DNA from: CAMBRF01 sp964404035
GTDB taxonomy: Bacteria > Verrucomicrobiota > Kiritimatiellia > CAIKKV01 > CAITUY01
Length of the DNA stretch: 6,101 bases
NCBI GenBank assembly: GCA_964404035.1
Contig: CAYOIT010000240.1
Span: 1 to 6,101, forward strand
Reading direction: 5' to 3'
Shown here: piece by piece, positions 1 to 6,101 of the stretch
Position numbering within the stretch: position 1 is the stretch's first letter
Layout: each line of letters opens with the position of its first letter
Notes under the pieces: generated by a model
What the model saw: the letters and a program-made list of their open reading frames with translations, nothing else
What the model was told of the DNA's origin: nothing
Databases searched by the model: none
Position numbers and translations under genes: made by a program

Positions 1-215
1 TCGTCGTGCTCCACCAGGCAGGGCACGGCCGCCGTGCGGACGACGCGCGACAGATCGCGCGCCAGGAAGACCGCCAGGGACATCGCCACGAACAGAGCGT
101 CCACTTCCCGGCTGACCCCGAACACCGCCGCCAGAGCCATGCTCAGACAAAGTCCCAACGCGGCGTTGAACGCGCGAAGCACAGCCAGTCCGATGCCTGT
201 TGAACCTAACGACAC
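1..215 (-). CDS. MurJ/MviN-like flippase, N-terminal fragment
   Basis: This is the first 71 codons of a gene that continues past the left edge. The translation begins MSLGSTGIGLAVLRAFNAAL and contains G-V-S-R-E-V-D-A-L-F-V-A-M at about residues 39-51. That matches the first helix and loop of the MurJ/MviN family (MOP superfamily), where a G-x-x-R-x-x-D-A-x-x-V-A block follows transmembrane helix 1. MurJ flips lipid II. Relatives inside polysaccharide loci are thought to flip other lipid-linked glycans, and that is the more likely role here given the glycosyltransferase upstream. I chose the GTG start at 213-215 because it opens the frame just before the conserved helix and has an AGGGAG sequence 11 nt upstream. 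An internal ATG would remove part of helix 1. The start overlaps the last 10 nt of the glycosyltransferase, which suggests translational coupling. The family call is likely, but only about 70 residues are visible, so the substrate is unknown. Confidence 0.72.
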   Translation of the reverse strand, partial: MSLGSTGIGLAVLRAFNAALGLCLSMALAAVFGVSREVDALFVAMSLAVFLARDLSRVVRTAAVPCLVEHD

Positions 216-1345
216 GACGTCACGATCTCCCTGAACAATCGCAGCTGGGCGTCGATCTCGTTGGCCAGCGAGAATTCACGAACGACCCACTCGCGCCCAC
301 GGAGGCCTCTGTCACACCAGCGGTCGCGCTGTCCCGCCAGCAAGCGAACTTTCTCCACGAGATCCTGCAGGTTGCCTTCGCGCGCCAGCAGGTCCCGATT
401 GGCGGGGGGGATGGCCTCGGGGATGCCGGCGTGCAGAGTCGCCACGACGGGCAATCCAGCCGCCTGCGCTTCCAGGATGGTGATCGGGATGCCTTCGGTG
501 TCGCCGTTACGGGCGGTCTTGCTGGGCAGGATAAAGGCGTCGTACAGGCGGAGGAATTGCGGAACATCGCAGCTGGCGGCAATGCCTCTGAAGGTCACCG
601 CATTCCGCAAGCCCAGCCTGCACACCAGGCCTTCAAGTCGCGGCTTCAAGGGGCCGTCACCCCAGATATCCAAACTGACCGGTTGCGCGCTGCGACCCCG
701 AATCGCGGCCACGGCACGGATCAGGTCGTCGAAGCCTTTCTTCTCCACCAATCGTCCGATGGTCACGAGGCGAAAGCCGTCTACGCCCGGTTGCCGGTCC
801 GCCGCCGCTGCAAACCGCGAGACATCGACGCCACAGTGAATCACCCGCGTCCTCCCGGCTGGACACCCGAGTTCGAGCAGCCGGCGTCTGCCGTGTTCGG
901 AGACGACGACGGCTTGCGCGCCCGCGTCCCAAAGCGCCGTGTAGGTCGCGGGCCGGAACTGGCGCATGAAGAGATCGAAGGCGTGAAAGATCACGACCAG
1001 CGGAATCCCCAGTTCCAGCGCCACCGGTGCGATGGCGGCGCCCGCCCCGCCAAAATGCGCCACGATGACGTCTGGACGGATACCCTGAAGCGCCTCGCGG
1101 GCGGCCTGCGGCGGCAGGGGGAAGCGATAGACGTTCAGCCAGTGCTTCCGGATCGCGAAGGCGGCCTGTTGCCACAGAGGAACGGGCAGAACCTGCACCC
1201 GGTGAAAAGGCCGTTCCGCCGCATTCACGCGGGCGGCAGTCAAGACATGGTTCTCCGTCCCCGCGCGCTCAAGGCCGACGACGAGGTCGTAGATGAACGT
1301 TTCGCTGATCCGGTTGAACTTCGTGCATATGTGAGCAATCCGCAT
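206..1345 (-). CDS. GT4-family glycosyltransferase (GT-B fold)
   Basis: This encodes a complete 379-residue cytoplasmic or membrane-associated enzyme that would transfer a sugar from a nucleotide-sugar donor to a growing lipid-linked glycan. The N-terminal Rossmann half opens MRIAHICTKFNRISETF, the K-F-x-x-x-S-E-T-F signature of the WcaL/AmsK-like colanic acid and amylovoran branch. H-F-G-G-A-G-A follows at 97-103. The C-terminal half has G-V-D near 172, G-R-L-V-E-K-K-G at 197-204 (donor-phosphate Arg and Lys), W-G-D-G-P-L at 228-233, and the E-x7-E motif E-G-I-P-I-T-I-L-E at 284-292. Length is normal for the family. A GTG at 1381 would add 12 residues that look unlike family N-termini, so I chose the ATG at 1345; neither start has a strong ribosome site. 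The gene precedes the flippase with a 10-nt overlap. Family is near certain; the donor and acceptor sugars cannot be read from the sequence. Confidence 0.93.
   Translation of the reverse strand: MRIAHICTKFNRISETFIYDLVVGLERAGTENHVLTAARVNAAERPFHRVQVLPVPLWQQAAFAIRKHWLNVYRFPLPPQAAREALQGIRPDVIVAHFGGAGAAIAPVALELGIPLVVIFHAFDLFMRQFRPATYTALWDAGAQAVVVSEHGRRRLLELGCPAGRTRVIHCGVDVSRFAAAADRQPGVDGFRLVTIGRLVEKKGFDDLIRAVAAIRGRSAQPVSLDIWGDGPLKPRLEGLVCRLGLRNAVTFRGIAASCDVPQFLRLYDAFILPSKTARNGDTEGIPITILEAQAAGLPVVATLHAGIPEAIPPANRDLLAREGNLQDLVEKVRLLAGQRDRWCDRGLRGREWVVREFSLANEIDAQLRLFREIVTSCR
227..232 (-). promoter_or_regulatory. Ribosome binding site for the flippase, inside the upstream gene
   Basis: On the minus strand this reads AGGGAG, 11 nt before the GTG at 215-213. 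It lies within the last codons of the GT4 gene. The spacing is slightly long, but it supports the GTG start and coupled translation of the two genes. Confidence 0.5.
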
Positions 1346-1585
1346 GATCGAGTTCCGGTAATCCCTGGAAAGAGCCTTCACCCGGAAACAGCGAATGATC
1401 GTCTAGGACTGTGGGGTTTGTGTTGGCGCCGCATTAGTTCTGCGTTGGCGCTGGGGTTGACCTTACCGCTTGGGGCCATCCCTCGTGTCACCGTAGTTCC
1501 CCGCCCAAAGCGTCCGCGAACCAAGTCGCGACCGGAAGGCAGGCGGTTTGCCCGTGTTCGGCCGGATGGCTTTTCGAAAGGCGTG
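1346..1585. other. Intergenic region upstream of the GT4 gene
   Basis: This 240-nt gap holds no credible gene. It should carry the promoter of the GT4-flippase pair if that pair is not read through from the CTERM gene. I see no strong -35/-10 pair, no sigma-54 site with correct GG-N10-GC spacing, and no hairpin followed by a T-run that would be a clear terminator. The only structure noted is a direct repeat of GTTGGCGC at 1422-1429 and 1444-1451. Confidence 0.5.
1422..1451. repeat. Short direct repeat GTTGGCGC, 22-nt period
   Basis: GTTGGCGC occurs at 1422-1429 and again at 1444-1451, a centre-to-centre distance of 22 nt, or about two helical turns. The pair is flanked by GGGGTTTG at 1413-1420 and GGGGTTG at 1453-1459. 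It lies about 80-105 nt upstream of the GT4 start, where a tandem regulator site could sit. With only eight matching GC-rich bases, chance is a serious alternative. Confidence 0.25.
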
Positions 1586-2239
1586 TCAGCAACCTAAGCG
1601 CGGGCGCCTCCGAAACCGTGCCGGCAGCAAGAGCCCCACCGCAGCAGCGAGAAGCAGCCCCGTCGACCCGGCGTCGGGAATCGCCTCCAACCGCACATCG
1701 TCCAGCAGAACCATAGCGCGTTGATCGGGACTGCCTCCGTCGCAGAGTTCGTCGTTCCAGAGGGCAAACCCCAGCCAACTACCCTCCACCGACTGCGGCG
1801 TGACGATCAGACTCGCAAGACACCAACCGGTATCGCTGTATGAACCGCCCAGAGGGTCCTCCAGCACCGCGGAGGCTATGGGCGTTCCGTTGAAATAGAG
1901 TTCCGCGTAATCGGAAACGGGTGTGCTGCCCTCGTTAAAGGCGACGAGGTTGTAGTAGAACGAAAGGCGCAGAGGACCACTGCACGGCCCGATGCCGGTG
2001 TAGACCAGCGCCGAACTGCTTTCGGTGTCAGGGCTCAGGACCGCCATGTGGTTGCCTTCACAAGGCGAAAACAGCCCCATGAAGTTTCTGCTTTCCACGG
2101 TGACTTCGCCCATCCGCTCTTCCCATGGCGGAAGTGTCCCATTCTCGAACCCGCCGTTTTCGATCAGGTTGGCTTTCGCCATGCCAATCGCCATCAGCAC
2201 CGTGAACCCCGTCATGCAGAGCACAACATGTCTTCTCAT
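1586..2239 (-). CDS. Secreted protein with VPDSG-type CTERM sorting tail
   Basis: This encodes 217 residues. Residues 1-23 form a signal peptide with an M-R-R-H basic start, a hydrophobic core and a likely cut after A-K-A. The mature protein begins N-L-I-E-N-G-G-F-E (24-32), typical of secreted galactose-binding-like or carbohydrate-binding beta-sandwich domains, and ends that domain with L-L-D-D-V-R-L at 178-184, another mark of such folds. It has four cysteines (60, 86, 140, 166) that could form disulfides outside the cell. The tail is A-I-P-D-A-G-S-T (186-193), a hydrophobic helix to about 206, then R-F-R-R-R-P-R. This fits the tripartite PEP-CTERM design, closest to the VPDSG variant recognised by exosortases. 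It would therefore be exported, cleaved near the motif and attached or released at the surface. The start is supported by an AAAGGAG site 8 nt upstream. The ligand is unknown; confidence in secretion and sorting is high, in ectodomain fold moderate. Confidence 0.86.
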   Translation of the reverse strand: MRRHVVLCMTGFTVLMAIGMAKANLIENGGFENGTLPPWEERMGEVTVESRNFMGLFSPCEGNHMAVLSPDTESSSALVYTGIGPCSGPLRLSFYYNLVAFNEGSTPVSDYAELYFNGTPIASAVLEDPLGGSYSDTGWCLASLIVTPQSVEGSWLGFALWNDELCDGGSPDQRAMVLLDDVRLEAIPDAGSTGLLLAAAVGLLLPARFRRRPRLGC

Positions 2240-2342
2240 AATTCTGTCTCCTTTGGGGAGAACAGTGACGCGTTCCTGTGAGCCCTGAATTAGGGAGCCG
2301 TTCTTTTTCGATCACGCCGACAGATGCTCTCTTGACTGCGAT
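2240..2342. other. Spacer between GT-C gene and CTERM gene
   Basis: This 103-nt gap lies between two minus-strand genes and holds the ribosome site described separately. A small inverted repeat, CCCTGAATTAGGG, sits at 2283-2295, but its stem is only four pairs and no T-run follows, so I do not call it a terminator. The length would allow a separate promoter for the CTERM gene, but no convincing -35/-10 or sigma-54 element is visible. Confidence 0.4.
2248..2254 (-). promoter_or_regulatory. Strong Shine-Dalgarno of the CTERM protein gene
   Basis: The minus strand reads AAAGGAG, 8 nt before the ATG at 2239-2237. This is the best ribosome site in the window. It fixes the start directly before the signal peptide and suggests this protein is made in larger amounts than its neighbours. 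Confidence 0.8.
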
Positions 2343-4100
2343 CTAACGCGGCTGGCTCGCGCGCGCGCCGTTCGTCGGGGCAATGGGGTGGAGCCATCCC
2401 CGCGCGGTGACGGGGTCGTACTCGTAGCGGTAGGCCGCCCGGTCGGGATGACGCCGCATGAGTTCGAGGTTGCGCGATCCCAGGTCGCGCGCGAACAGCA
2501 CCGGCGCGTCGCCGTCCGGCGCGAGTTGGATGTAGTGGCCCACATTCGGCACCGGTGACGAGGCCAGAAAGACCACGGCGTTTGTCAAGCCGGCCTCGGC
2601 AACGCGGTCAAAAGGGTCCGTCAGTCGGTGGCGCATGGGGATTTCCTCGCGCCACAGTCTGTTGGCGGTGATGGCAAGGGAACTGGCCGCCACCAGGGCG
2701 AACAGCACCCGGGCTGTCCGTTGCGCCGGATAGCCCGGAAGGCGCGCCGCGATCGCCGCGCCCGCCTGCCGGATCCCCTTCGCCGCGAGAAGGGCCAGGG
2801 CGAAGAAAGCCGGTAGCCAGTAGCGCTCCTGCTGCGCAAAGTAGAAGAAGTGAAACAGGACGATGCTCACGAAACACAGCAGCGGCAGCCGGTCTTCCGG
2901 CCGCGGTTTCAGGGCGAGCGCGAGCCCCGCGAACACGAAGCCGAGCGGGATGAAAAACGCGTTCGCCATCACGGCTGTGCTGACCAGAAGGCCGAAGGCC
3001 TCCTTCAGGCCGTACGGCGTCAGGGGAAAATGCGTGTCGAGCGCGCGGAGGCCAAAACCCAATCGGTCGTGGGCATTGTACAGACTGAACGGAAAGGCGA
3101 AGGCCGACCCGGTACTGAGGTGGTTGTACCCCAAATGGAGGGCCACCAGGCCCGCGAAGGGAATCAGGCCGGCGACCACACACCCCACGCGCGGACGCGC
3201 CAGCAGAAGCGGCAACCCGCAGACCGTCACCGGAATAGCCAGGGCCAGGGCCGTGTAGGGACGGACCAGGAACAAAGCGCCCCAGCAGCAGCCCGCCAGG
3301 AACCCAGCCATCAGGGAACCCGATCGAAGGGCCTTCAGCACAGCGAGCACCCCAAGCGTGGCGAGAAGCATTCCGAGCGGTTCCGAAAAATAGGCGGTCG
3401 CATGGTACACCACATGCACGGACACAGCCATGAGGCCCGTGGCCATGGCCGCGGTCTCGTCGTCGTAGAGGTGCCGCCCGAGGTGGAACACCGCGGCGAG
3501 AGTCAGCACCGTGATCAGCGGATTGAGGATCCAGGGCAGACGCAGCCATACCCCCGCCGCCAGCAACGCCGGCCAACCGGGTGGGTACTTGGAATACGTG
3601 CGACCCTGGTTGAACATATACGGGGTGTCGAAAAACTCGCGGGGCTCGGGGCTGGCGACGGCAAGATGCCCCTGGGCGAATATCCTGGCCTGCGTGAAGT
3701 ACGAGACCGCGTCCGCCCAGTTGCTCAGTACGGCATTGGACCGCCACTGGTTCAGCCAGCCGTTCAGCAGAACAAGAATCGCCAGGGTGCACGCCAGGAA
3801 GAACGGCATCCGACGGGAGAACGGGTACTGGGCCGGCGGCCCAACTGCCGCCGTTTGCCGTTTCGCCATGACCGGGATCAGCGCAGCCAACGAAAGGGCC
3901 AGCAGCGCAATGCGTGCCAGTATCCACGCCGTTTCGGCGCGAGGCCAACGCGGCAGGAACACGGCCGAACCCAGCAGAACGCCGCCCAGGGCCAGCAGGA
4001 GGAGGCGCCGAAAGCGCCATCCCCCGCCCCCACCAAGGTCAATACGGAGGAACCCGACTTTCATGAAGATGCTGCCCACAGTCCCGCGTTGAAATGGCAT
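2343..4100 (-). CDS. GT-C-type membrane glycosyltransferase (ArnT/PMT-like)
   Basis: This encodes a 585-residue polytopic membrane protein with roughly 12-14 hydrophobic segments between residues 31 and 480 and a soluble C-terminal tail of about 100 residues. It resembles the GT-C superfamily, which moves sugars from polyprenyl-phosphate donors on the outer face of the membrane. Diagnostic parts are W-A-D-A-V-S-Y-F-T-Q-A-R at 128-139 in the first large external loop, where D130 is the likely catalytic or metal-binding aspartate, then Y-S-K-Y-P-P-G-W-P-A-L-L at 169-180, S-E-P at 239-241, and E-R-Y-W-L-P-A-F at 425-432, comparable to the R-Y-x-L-P motif of ArnT-like proteins. Start choice is uncertain: the ATG at 4100 gives the full length, whereas the ATG at 4064 (M-K-V-G-F-L-R-I-D) begins closer to the first helix; neither has a clear ribosome site. 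The acceptor could be a glycan, lipid or protein. Family call is good, exact function is not known. Confidence 0.78.
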   Translation of the reverse strand: MPFQRGTVGSIFMKVGFLRIDLGGGGGWRFRRLLLLALGGVLLGSAVFLPRWPRAETAWILARIALLALSLAALIPVMAKRQTAAVGPPAQYPFSRRMPFFLACTLAILVLLNGWLNQWRSNAVLSNWADAVSYFTQARIFAQGHLAVASPEPREFFDTPYMFNQGRTYSKYPPGWPALLAAGVWLRLPWILNPLITVLTLAAVFHLGRHLYDDETAAMATGLMAVSVHVVYHATAYFSEPLGMLLATLGVLAVLKALRSGSLMAGFLAGCCWGALFLVRPYTALALAIPVTVCGLPLLLARPRVGCVVAGLIPFAGLVALHLGYNHLSTGSAFAFPFSLYNAHDRLGFGLRALDTHFPLTPYGLKEAFGLLVSTAVMANAFFIPLGFVFAGLALALKPRPEDRLPLLCFVSIVLFHFFYFAQQERYWLPAFFALALLAAKGIRQAGAAIAARLPGYPAQRTARVLFALVAASSLAITANRLWREEIPMRHRLTDPFDRVAEAGLTNAVVFLASSPVPNVGHYIQLAPDGDAPVLFARDLGSRNLELMRRHPDRAAYRYEYDPVTARGWLHPIAPTNGARASQPR

Positions 4101-4243
4101 TGAGTATCCGGTCCCACCGTCACGGGCGTGTTGGCCGGCGGTTAGGACTCTGTTACGGCCAGCGGGTCACTCTGCCGCGGCATTTGACCGAGAACAAACC
4201 CAACCCTAGCGGAGTGCGAACACAACTCCGGGAAAGTGATGGC
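4101..4243. promoter_or_regulatory. Divergent intergenic region between GT-C and kinase genes
   Basis: These 143 nt separate two genes that point away from each other, so promoters for both should lie here. On the plus strand a TTGACC at 4184-4189 resembles a -35 box, but the bases at the right distance downstream (around 4205-4212) match a -10 box poorly. A GCCGCGGC palindrome sits at 4174-4181. I cannot place a transcription start on either strand. Confidence 0.4.
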
Positions 4244-6101
4244 ATGTCGAACGACATGGGGCAGGCTTTTTTGAATGGCGCCTTCGACCTCGCCAGGATC
4301 GTCGAACACGACCGCGCCGTGCCGGCGCAGCAGTCACTGGGGGACGTCTACAACGCCTTCCGGCAACACGAGCATGAGTTCGTGGCCGTCACGGAGAACG
4401 GACGATACGTCGGCACGACATCGCGGGGGCATGTCGGCTTTCTGCTCGGCGCGCGGTTCGGGTTTTCGCTCTACGCCAAGCAACCCGTGGCGATACGCCT
4501 CATTCCCGACGCGCTGGCCATCACCCAGGGCTGCGACCTAATGACGGTGCTCAGCCAGGCCCTCTCCCGAACCGGCAAAAGCTTCTATGACGACGTGGCG
4601 CTGCTGAGCCGGGCCGGCGACTACGTGGGCATGATTCCCGTCCGCCGGCTCATCGCCCTGCAGTCCGACATCATCACCGAACAATCGCGCCTGGCCATCT
4701 CCCATCAAACGGAACTGGCGGAGAAAAACCAACAGCTTTTCCGCAGTCTCAACGAATTGCACCAGTCGCAGGGCCGCTACGACGCGCTCCTGAAGAACAG
4801 TGCGCTGGGCATCGCGCTGTTGAACAACGACGGCTTGGTCGAAGTCTGTAATCCCCGGGCCGAAGCCATGATCGGACCGCTGCCGACCGGCGGCGGCGCC
4901 TCCCGCAACTTGGCGGACTGGATTGCCGCGGAGCAACGCCAGGCGTTCTTGGACCTGCTGCGCCAGCACGAGGCCGATACGAGCGGAGCCCTCGCCTCCG
5001 AACGGGACTTTGTTGTTCGCGCAACCGACGGCCGGGAGAGGCTATTCCGCTTCTTCGTCAACTGGATCATGGAGACCGGCCAGGTCTGCATCCAGTTCCA
5101 CGACGTGACCGAGCAGCGAGCCCTGGAGCGGCAGGTGGCGATCAACGAGAAGTCCGCGTTGTTCGAGTCCCTGGTCGGCGGGATCGCCCACGAGTTGAAC
5201 AATAAGCTGTCCCCAGTCGTGGGTTTTGCCGAGTTGCTCTACCAGGGAATCGGGACGCCCTCGTCGGACGATAACGCGGCCACCTATTGCACGATGATTC
5301 TCGACAGCGCCAACGAGGCCGCCAAACTCGTGCGTCAGTTGCTTCAGTTATCCCGCCCGGCGGCCCTGGAGATGGCCCCGTGCGATCTTGGCAGTCTGGT
5401 CGCCGACGCGGGAGACATGCTCAGTTACCGCATGCGCAAGACCGCAACGATGCTCGCGCTCGAAACACCTGACGGTCCCCTCCCCATCATGGCCGATGCC
5501 TCGCAGATCAAGCAGATGCTCTTGAACCTGATGATCAACGCGACGGATGCCATGGAACACGCGCCGAAGCGCGAGTTGCGGATTCACGTGTGGGAAGACA
5601 TGGGGCAAGCGGTGCTCGACGTGGCCGATTCGGGGCATGGGATCAAAGCGGAGCACCTCAGCCGCATCTTCGATCCGTTCTTTACCACCAAACCCCCGAA
5701 CCGCGGCACGGGGCTGGGCCTGTCGGTGTGCCTGAGCATCGTCCGCCAACACAAGGGGAGGATCGCGGTGGATAGCACGGTCGGCGTCGGCACTCGGTTC
5801 CGCATTCGCCTACCGCTGGCCCCGGCCGGTGTGACCGTGGCGCCGCCTGGAGAAGCCTGTTCCCGCGCGCGAGGCGAACAGGCACCCAACGCCAGCCGTT
5901 TTCGTGTGATGATCGTGGACGACGAGCCGTACATCACGTCCCTGGTTCAGGAGACGGTCCGCCGCGCCTTGGGGTGGCAAGTCGAGCGCGTCCACAACGG
6001 GCGGCACGCCATCGAACGGATCGAGAACGACCGCTTCGATATGCTGATCTCCGATGTGCGCATGGCCGATGTGGACGGACTCGCCCTCTACCGCTGGGTT
6101 C
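4244..6101 (+). CDS. Hybrid sensor histidine kinase: CBS pair-PAS-HisKA-HATPase-receiver (3' cut)
   Basis: The frame is open from the ATG at 4244 to the right edge, giving 619 residues without a stop. Residues 15-145 look like a CBS pair: two similar halves with Y-V-G-T-T-S-R (55-61) and Y-V-G-M-I-P-V-R (127-134), joined by R-F-G-F-S-L-Y-A-K-Q-P-V. A coiled coil spans about 142-178 and a PAS-like domain 179-292, ending in the usual D-V-T-E-Q. HisKA follows with A-H-E-L-N-N at 315-320, so H316 is the likely phosphorylated histidine. The ATPase has an N-box (N432, D435), D-S-G-H-G-I at 462-467, F-D-P-F-F-T-T-K at 476-483 and G-T-G-L-G-L at 488-493. A receiver starts near 553 with D559, D560 and acceptor D604, then is cut. 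No membrane helix is seen, so it is a cytoplasmic sensor; CBS pairs often bind adenine nucleotides. An upstream in-frame GTG at 4214 is possible but has no better ribosome site. Targets are unknown. Confidence 0.92.
   Translation, partial: MSNDMGQAFLNGAFDLARIVEHDRAVPAQQSLGDVYNAFRQHEHEFVAVTENGRYVGTTSRGHVGFLLGARFGFSLYAKQPVAIRLIPDALAITQGCDLMTVLSQALSRTGKSFYDDVALLSRAGDYVGMIPVRRLIALQSDIITEQSRLAISHQTELAEKNQQLFRSLNELHQSQGRYDALLKNSALGIALLNNDGLVEVCNPRAEAMIGPLPTGGGASRNLADWIAAEQRQAFLDLLRQHEADTSGALASERDFVVRATDGRERLFRFFVNWIMETGQVCIQFHDVTEQRALERQVAINEKSALFESLVGGIAHELNNKLSPVVGFAELLYQGIGTPSSDDNAATYCTMILDSANEAAKLVRQLLQLSRPAALEMAPCDLGSLVADAGDMLSYRMRKTATMLALETPDGPLPIMADASQIKQMLLNLMINATDAMEHAPKRELRIHVWEDMGQAVLDVADSGHGIKAEHLSRIFDPFFTTKPPNRGTGLGLSVCLSIVRQHKGRIAVDSTVGVGTRFRIRLPLAPAGVTVAPPGEACSRARGEQAPNASRFRVMIVDDEPYITSLVQETVRRALGWQVERVHNGRHAIERIENDRFDMLISDVRMADVDGLALYRWV

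Noticed and set aside
404..410. Run of seven G (C7 in the coding strand) inside the GT4 gene, considered as a phase-variation tract
   Set aside because: Seven bases is short for a slipping tract and it encodes ordinary I-P-P residues. There is no sign of a broken frame.
200..1597. Long plus-strand open frame of 465 codons opposite the GT4 gene
   Set aside because: It is antisense to a gene with full GT4 motifs. Its translation is rich in Arg, Gly, Gln and His and has no recognisable domain, as expected from a GC-rich shadow frame.
1488..1778. 96-codon minus-strand frame at the end of the CTERM gene
   Set aside because: It overlaps the CTERM tail in another frame, is Arg-rich and has no signal or motif.
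2283..2295. CCCTGAATTAGGG inverted repeat after the GT-C gene, considered as a terminator
   Set aside because: The stem has only four pairs and no T-run follows on either strand.
2608..4020. Second minus-strand frame of 470 codons within the GT-C gene
   Set aside because: It is Arg/Gly/Pro/Ala-rich low-complexity sequence in another frame of the same strand, a usual product of high GC at third positions.
2850..4103. Plus-strand open frame of 417 codons opposite the GT-C gene
   Set aside because: The translation is dominated by Arg, Gln, Glu, Gly and His with no domain, and the opposite strand encodes a coherent membrane protein.
4191..4209. ACAAACCC followed by CCTAG upstream of the kinase, with a similar pair on the minus strand upstream of the GT4 gene (about 1400-1421)
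   Set aside because: The spacing differs (3 against 6 nt) and the matching parts are short, so I could not separate it from chance.
4538..5202. Several minus-strand open frames opposite the kinase
   Set aside because: The plus strand encodes an uninterrupted multi-domain kinase with all expected motifs. The opposite frames show no domains.
4244..6101. Possibility that the kinase is PrsK, the sensor known for some PEP-CTERM systems
   Set aside because: PrsK has N-terminal membrane helices and a GAF domain. This protein is soluble with a CBS pair and a fused receiver.

Overview
The window is GC-rich bacterial DNA. It carries four genes on the minus strand, read from about 4100 down to the left edge, and one large gene on the plus strand that runs off the right edge. 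The best lineage clue is the C-terminal tail of the small secreted protein at 1586-2239. It has a short I-P-D-A-G-S-T motif, a hydrophobic helix and an arginine cluster, which resembles the VPDSG-CTERM branch of the PEP-CTERM/exosortase sorting signals. That branch is known mainly from Verrucomicrobiota, Lentisphaerota, Kiritimatiellota and relatives, so a member of the PVC group is my inferred source. The assignment rests on one motif.

Layout, left to right: (1) 1-215, minus: the first 71 codons of a MurJ/MviN-type membrane flippase, cut by the window edge. (2) 206-1345, minus: a complete GT4-family (GT-B fold) glycosyltransferase whose end overlaps the flippase start by 10 nt. (3) 1346-1585: a 240-nt gap with no gene and a small direct repeat. 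(4) 1586-2239, minus: a secreted protein with a signal peptide, a carbohydrate-binding-like ectodomain and the CTERM sorting tail. (5) 2343-4100, minus: a polytopic GT-C-type glycosyltransferase resembling the ArnT/PMT family. (6) 4101-4243: a divergent intergenic region. (7) 4244-6101, plus: a soluble hybrid sensor histidine kinase made of a CBS pair, coiled coil, PAS-like domain, HisKA, HATPase and receiver, cut in the receiver.

The minus-strand genes read as part of an extracellular polysaccharide or surface-glycan locus. The GT4 enzyme would build a lipid-linked glycan in the cytoplasm, the flippase would move it across the membrane, and the GT-C enzyme would transfer sugar on the outer face from a polyprenyl-linked donor. 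The CTERM protein would be exported and processed by an exosortase that is not in this window. Exosortase systems are commonly found with exopolysaccharide genes, which fits. The divergently transcribed kinase could control the locus or simply be a neighbour; nothing in the sequence decides this. I found no RNA genes, mobile elements, CRISPR arrays or convincing terminators, and no clearly new system.
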